From Rhodobacter sp. (GTDB lineage Bacteria; Pseudomonadota; Alphaproteobacteria; Rhodobacterales; Rhodobacteraceae): DNA of 64,000 nucleotides. Shown here in pieces: positions 63,259-64,000 of this stretch. The DNA is taken from contig JAIXXB010000024.1 in NCBI GenBank assembly GCA_027490955.1, positions 1 through 64,000 of the forward strand, written 5' to 3'. The translations under genes and the position numbers were made by a program. The stretch's first letter is position 1. Each line of letters begins with the position of its first letter. Below the pieces are notes generated by a model. The model searched no databases and was not told where the DNA came from. It saw only the letters and a program-made list of their open reading frames with translations.

Positions 63259-64000
63259 TCATTTTTTGCGTAGGCTATCGGCATAGACCGCGCCGATAAT
63301 GATCGCGCCTGTGGCGACGATTTGCCATTCGGGGGCGACGGACAAAATCCGCAACCCATTCGTCATGACCGACATGATCAGCGCGCCAATCAACGTGCCC
63401 AAGATCGTGCCGCGCCCACCTGCCAGTGACGTGCCACCGATCACCACGGCGGCAATCGCCTCTAGCTCGTATCCCTGCCCCAATGCAGGCTGCGCCGAGT
63501 TCAGCCGCGCAGCCAGCACCACGCCTGCAATGCCCGTGACCGCCCCTGCCAGCGCATAGATCGCCATTTTCCATGCATCGACATTCACGCCAGACAGGCG
63601 CGCGGCCTCTTCATTGGAACCCAAAGCATAGGTGTAGCGCCCCAGCACAGTGCGGTTCAGGATATAGGCTGCGCCCGCGGCCACCACGAACAGGATCAAA
63701 ACCCCATTGGGCACAGGAAAGGCAGGCAACAGCGCCCCAAGGATCGAGCCCTGCGCGATATCGGTAAAGCCCGGGCTGTCATTGAAATAAATCGGCTTGG
63801 TGCCCGTCAGGATCAACGAGAGGCCCTTTAGAACCAACATCATACCCAAGGTGGCAATAAAGGGTGGGATGCGCATTTTGGTGATAAACGCGCCCGAGAC
63901 AAGGCCCGTCAAGGCCCCCATCAAAATTGCCCCAATCACCCCCACAGGAATGGGCAAATGCAGCCATGTCAGCAACATACCCGCCGTCACGGCGGTGAAG
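63259..64000 (-). CDS. RbsC-like sugar ABC transporter permease (N-terminal part outside window)
   Basis: The visible 246 residues, ending at the stop on the left, are a branched-chain/ribose-type permease. The frame is open to the window edge, so an internal GTG at 63990 is not the true start. Signatures are ITKMRIPPFIATLGMMLVLKGLSLILTGTKP, LGRYTYALGSNEEAARLSGVNVDAWKMAIYALAG and GYELEAIAAVVIGGTSLAGGRGTILGTLIGAL. The upstream missing part should carry the first helices. An RbsA-type ATPase gene is expected further right. Confidence 0.92.
   Translation of the reverse strand, partial: FTAVTAGMLLTWLHLPIPVGVIGAILMGALTGLVSGAFITKMRIPPFIATLGMMLVLKGLSLILTGTKPIYFNDSPGFTDIAQGSILGALLPAFPVPNGVLILFVVAAGAAYILNRTVLGRYTYALGSNEEAARLSGVNVDAWKMAIYALAGAVTGIAGVVLAARLNSAQPALGQGYELEAIAAVVIGGTSLAGGRGTILGTLIGALIMSVMTNGLRILSVAPEWQIVATGAIIIGAVYADSLRKK

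Overview
The window is GC-rich alphaproteobacterial DNA, best matched to a phototrophic member of the Rhodobacter/Rhodobaca branch of the Rhodobacterales. It carries the crtEF-bchCXYZ-pufQBALMX superoperon with pufX and no pufC, and a complete spheroidene-type carotenoid set (crtA, B, C, D, E, F, I). The genus cannot be fixed from sequence reading alone.

Region 1 (1-23029) is half of a photosynthesis gene cluster. The tail of hemA and all of cycA run rightward. Facing them, on the minus strand, is a continuous block crtE, crtF, bchC, bchX, bchY, bchZ, pufQ, pufB, pufA, pufL, pufM, pufX, then dxs. Rightward crtD-crtC diverge from crtE. tspO, crtB and crtI run left, and crtA-bchI-bchD-bchO run right. 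Each of the three control regions (bchC, crtE/crtD, crtI/crtA) holds two perfect TGT-N12-ACA palindromes, the known CrtJ/PpsR repressor signature. RNA hairpins sit between pufQ and pufB, between pufA and pufL, and after pufX.

Region 2 (23026-29662) is a sugar-uptake operon on the minus strand: LacI-type repressor, binding protein, two permeases, a cytoplasmic GH32-like glycosidase and the ATPase. Two abutting palindromic operators lie in front of the repressor. A strong double hairpin separates the binding-protein gene from the permeases.

Region 3 (29663-52101) is an exopolysaccharide locus. It holds a LuxR-type regulator without a luxI partner, an O-antigen-ligase-like protein, an ExoY-type initiating transferase, a PPP-type phosphatase, a Wzc-type co-polymerase/tyrosine kinase, two small exported proteins, a full GDP-L-fucose pathway (manB, manC, gmd, fcl), four glycosyltransferases, a flippase, an AT-rich polymerase gene and an acetyltransferase. 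A G/C-armed palindrome (TGGGG...CCCCA type) recurs in four intergenic regions, three of them about 80-110 bp before a start codon. I could not assign it to a known regulator and consider it the most interesting new signal here.

Region 4 (52318-59292) is an inositol-type catabolic cluster: a LacI regulator, two Gfo/Idh/MocA dehydrogenases and an IolE-like TIM barrel on the minus strand, diverging from iolC-iolB-iolJ. A LacI-type operator lies in the divergent promoter. No iolD is present.

Region 5 (59298-64000) is an oxidative L-fucose degradation operon (fucose dehydrogenase-like SDR, L-fuconate dehydratase, diketo-deoxyfuconate hydrolase) behind an RbsB/RbsC-type ABC transporter whose permease gene runs off the window. 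The same 25-kb stretch therefore encodes both building and breaking of L-fucose. No tRNA, rRNA, CRISPR array, IS element or integrase was recognised.
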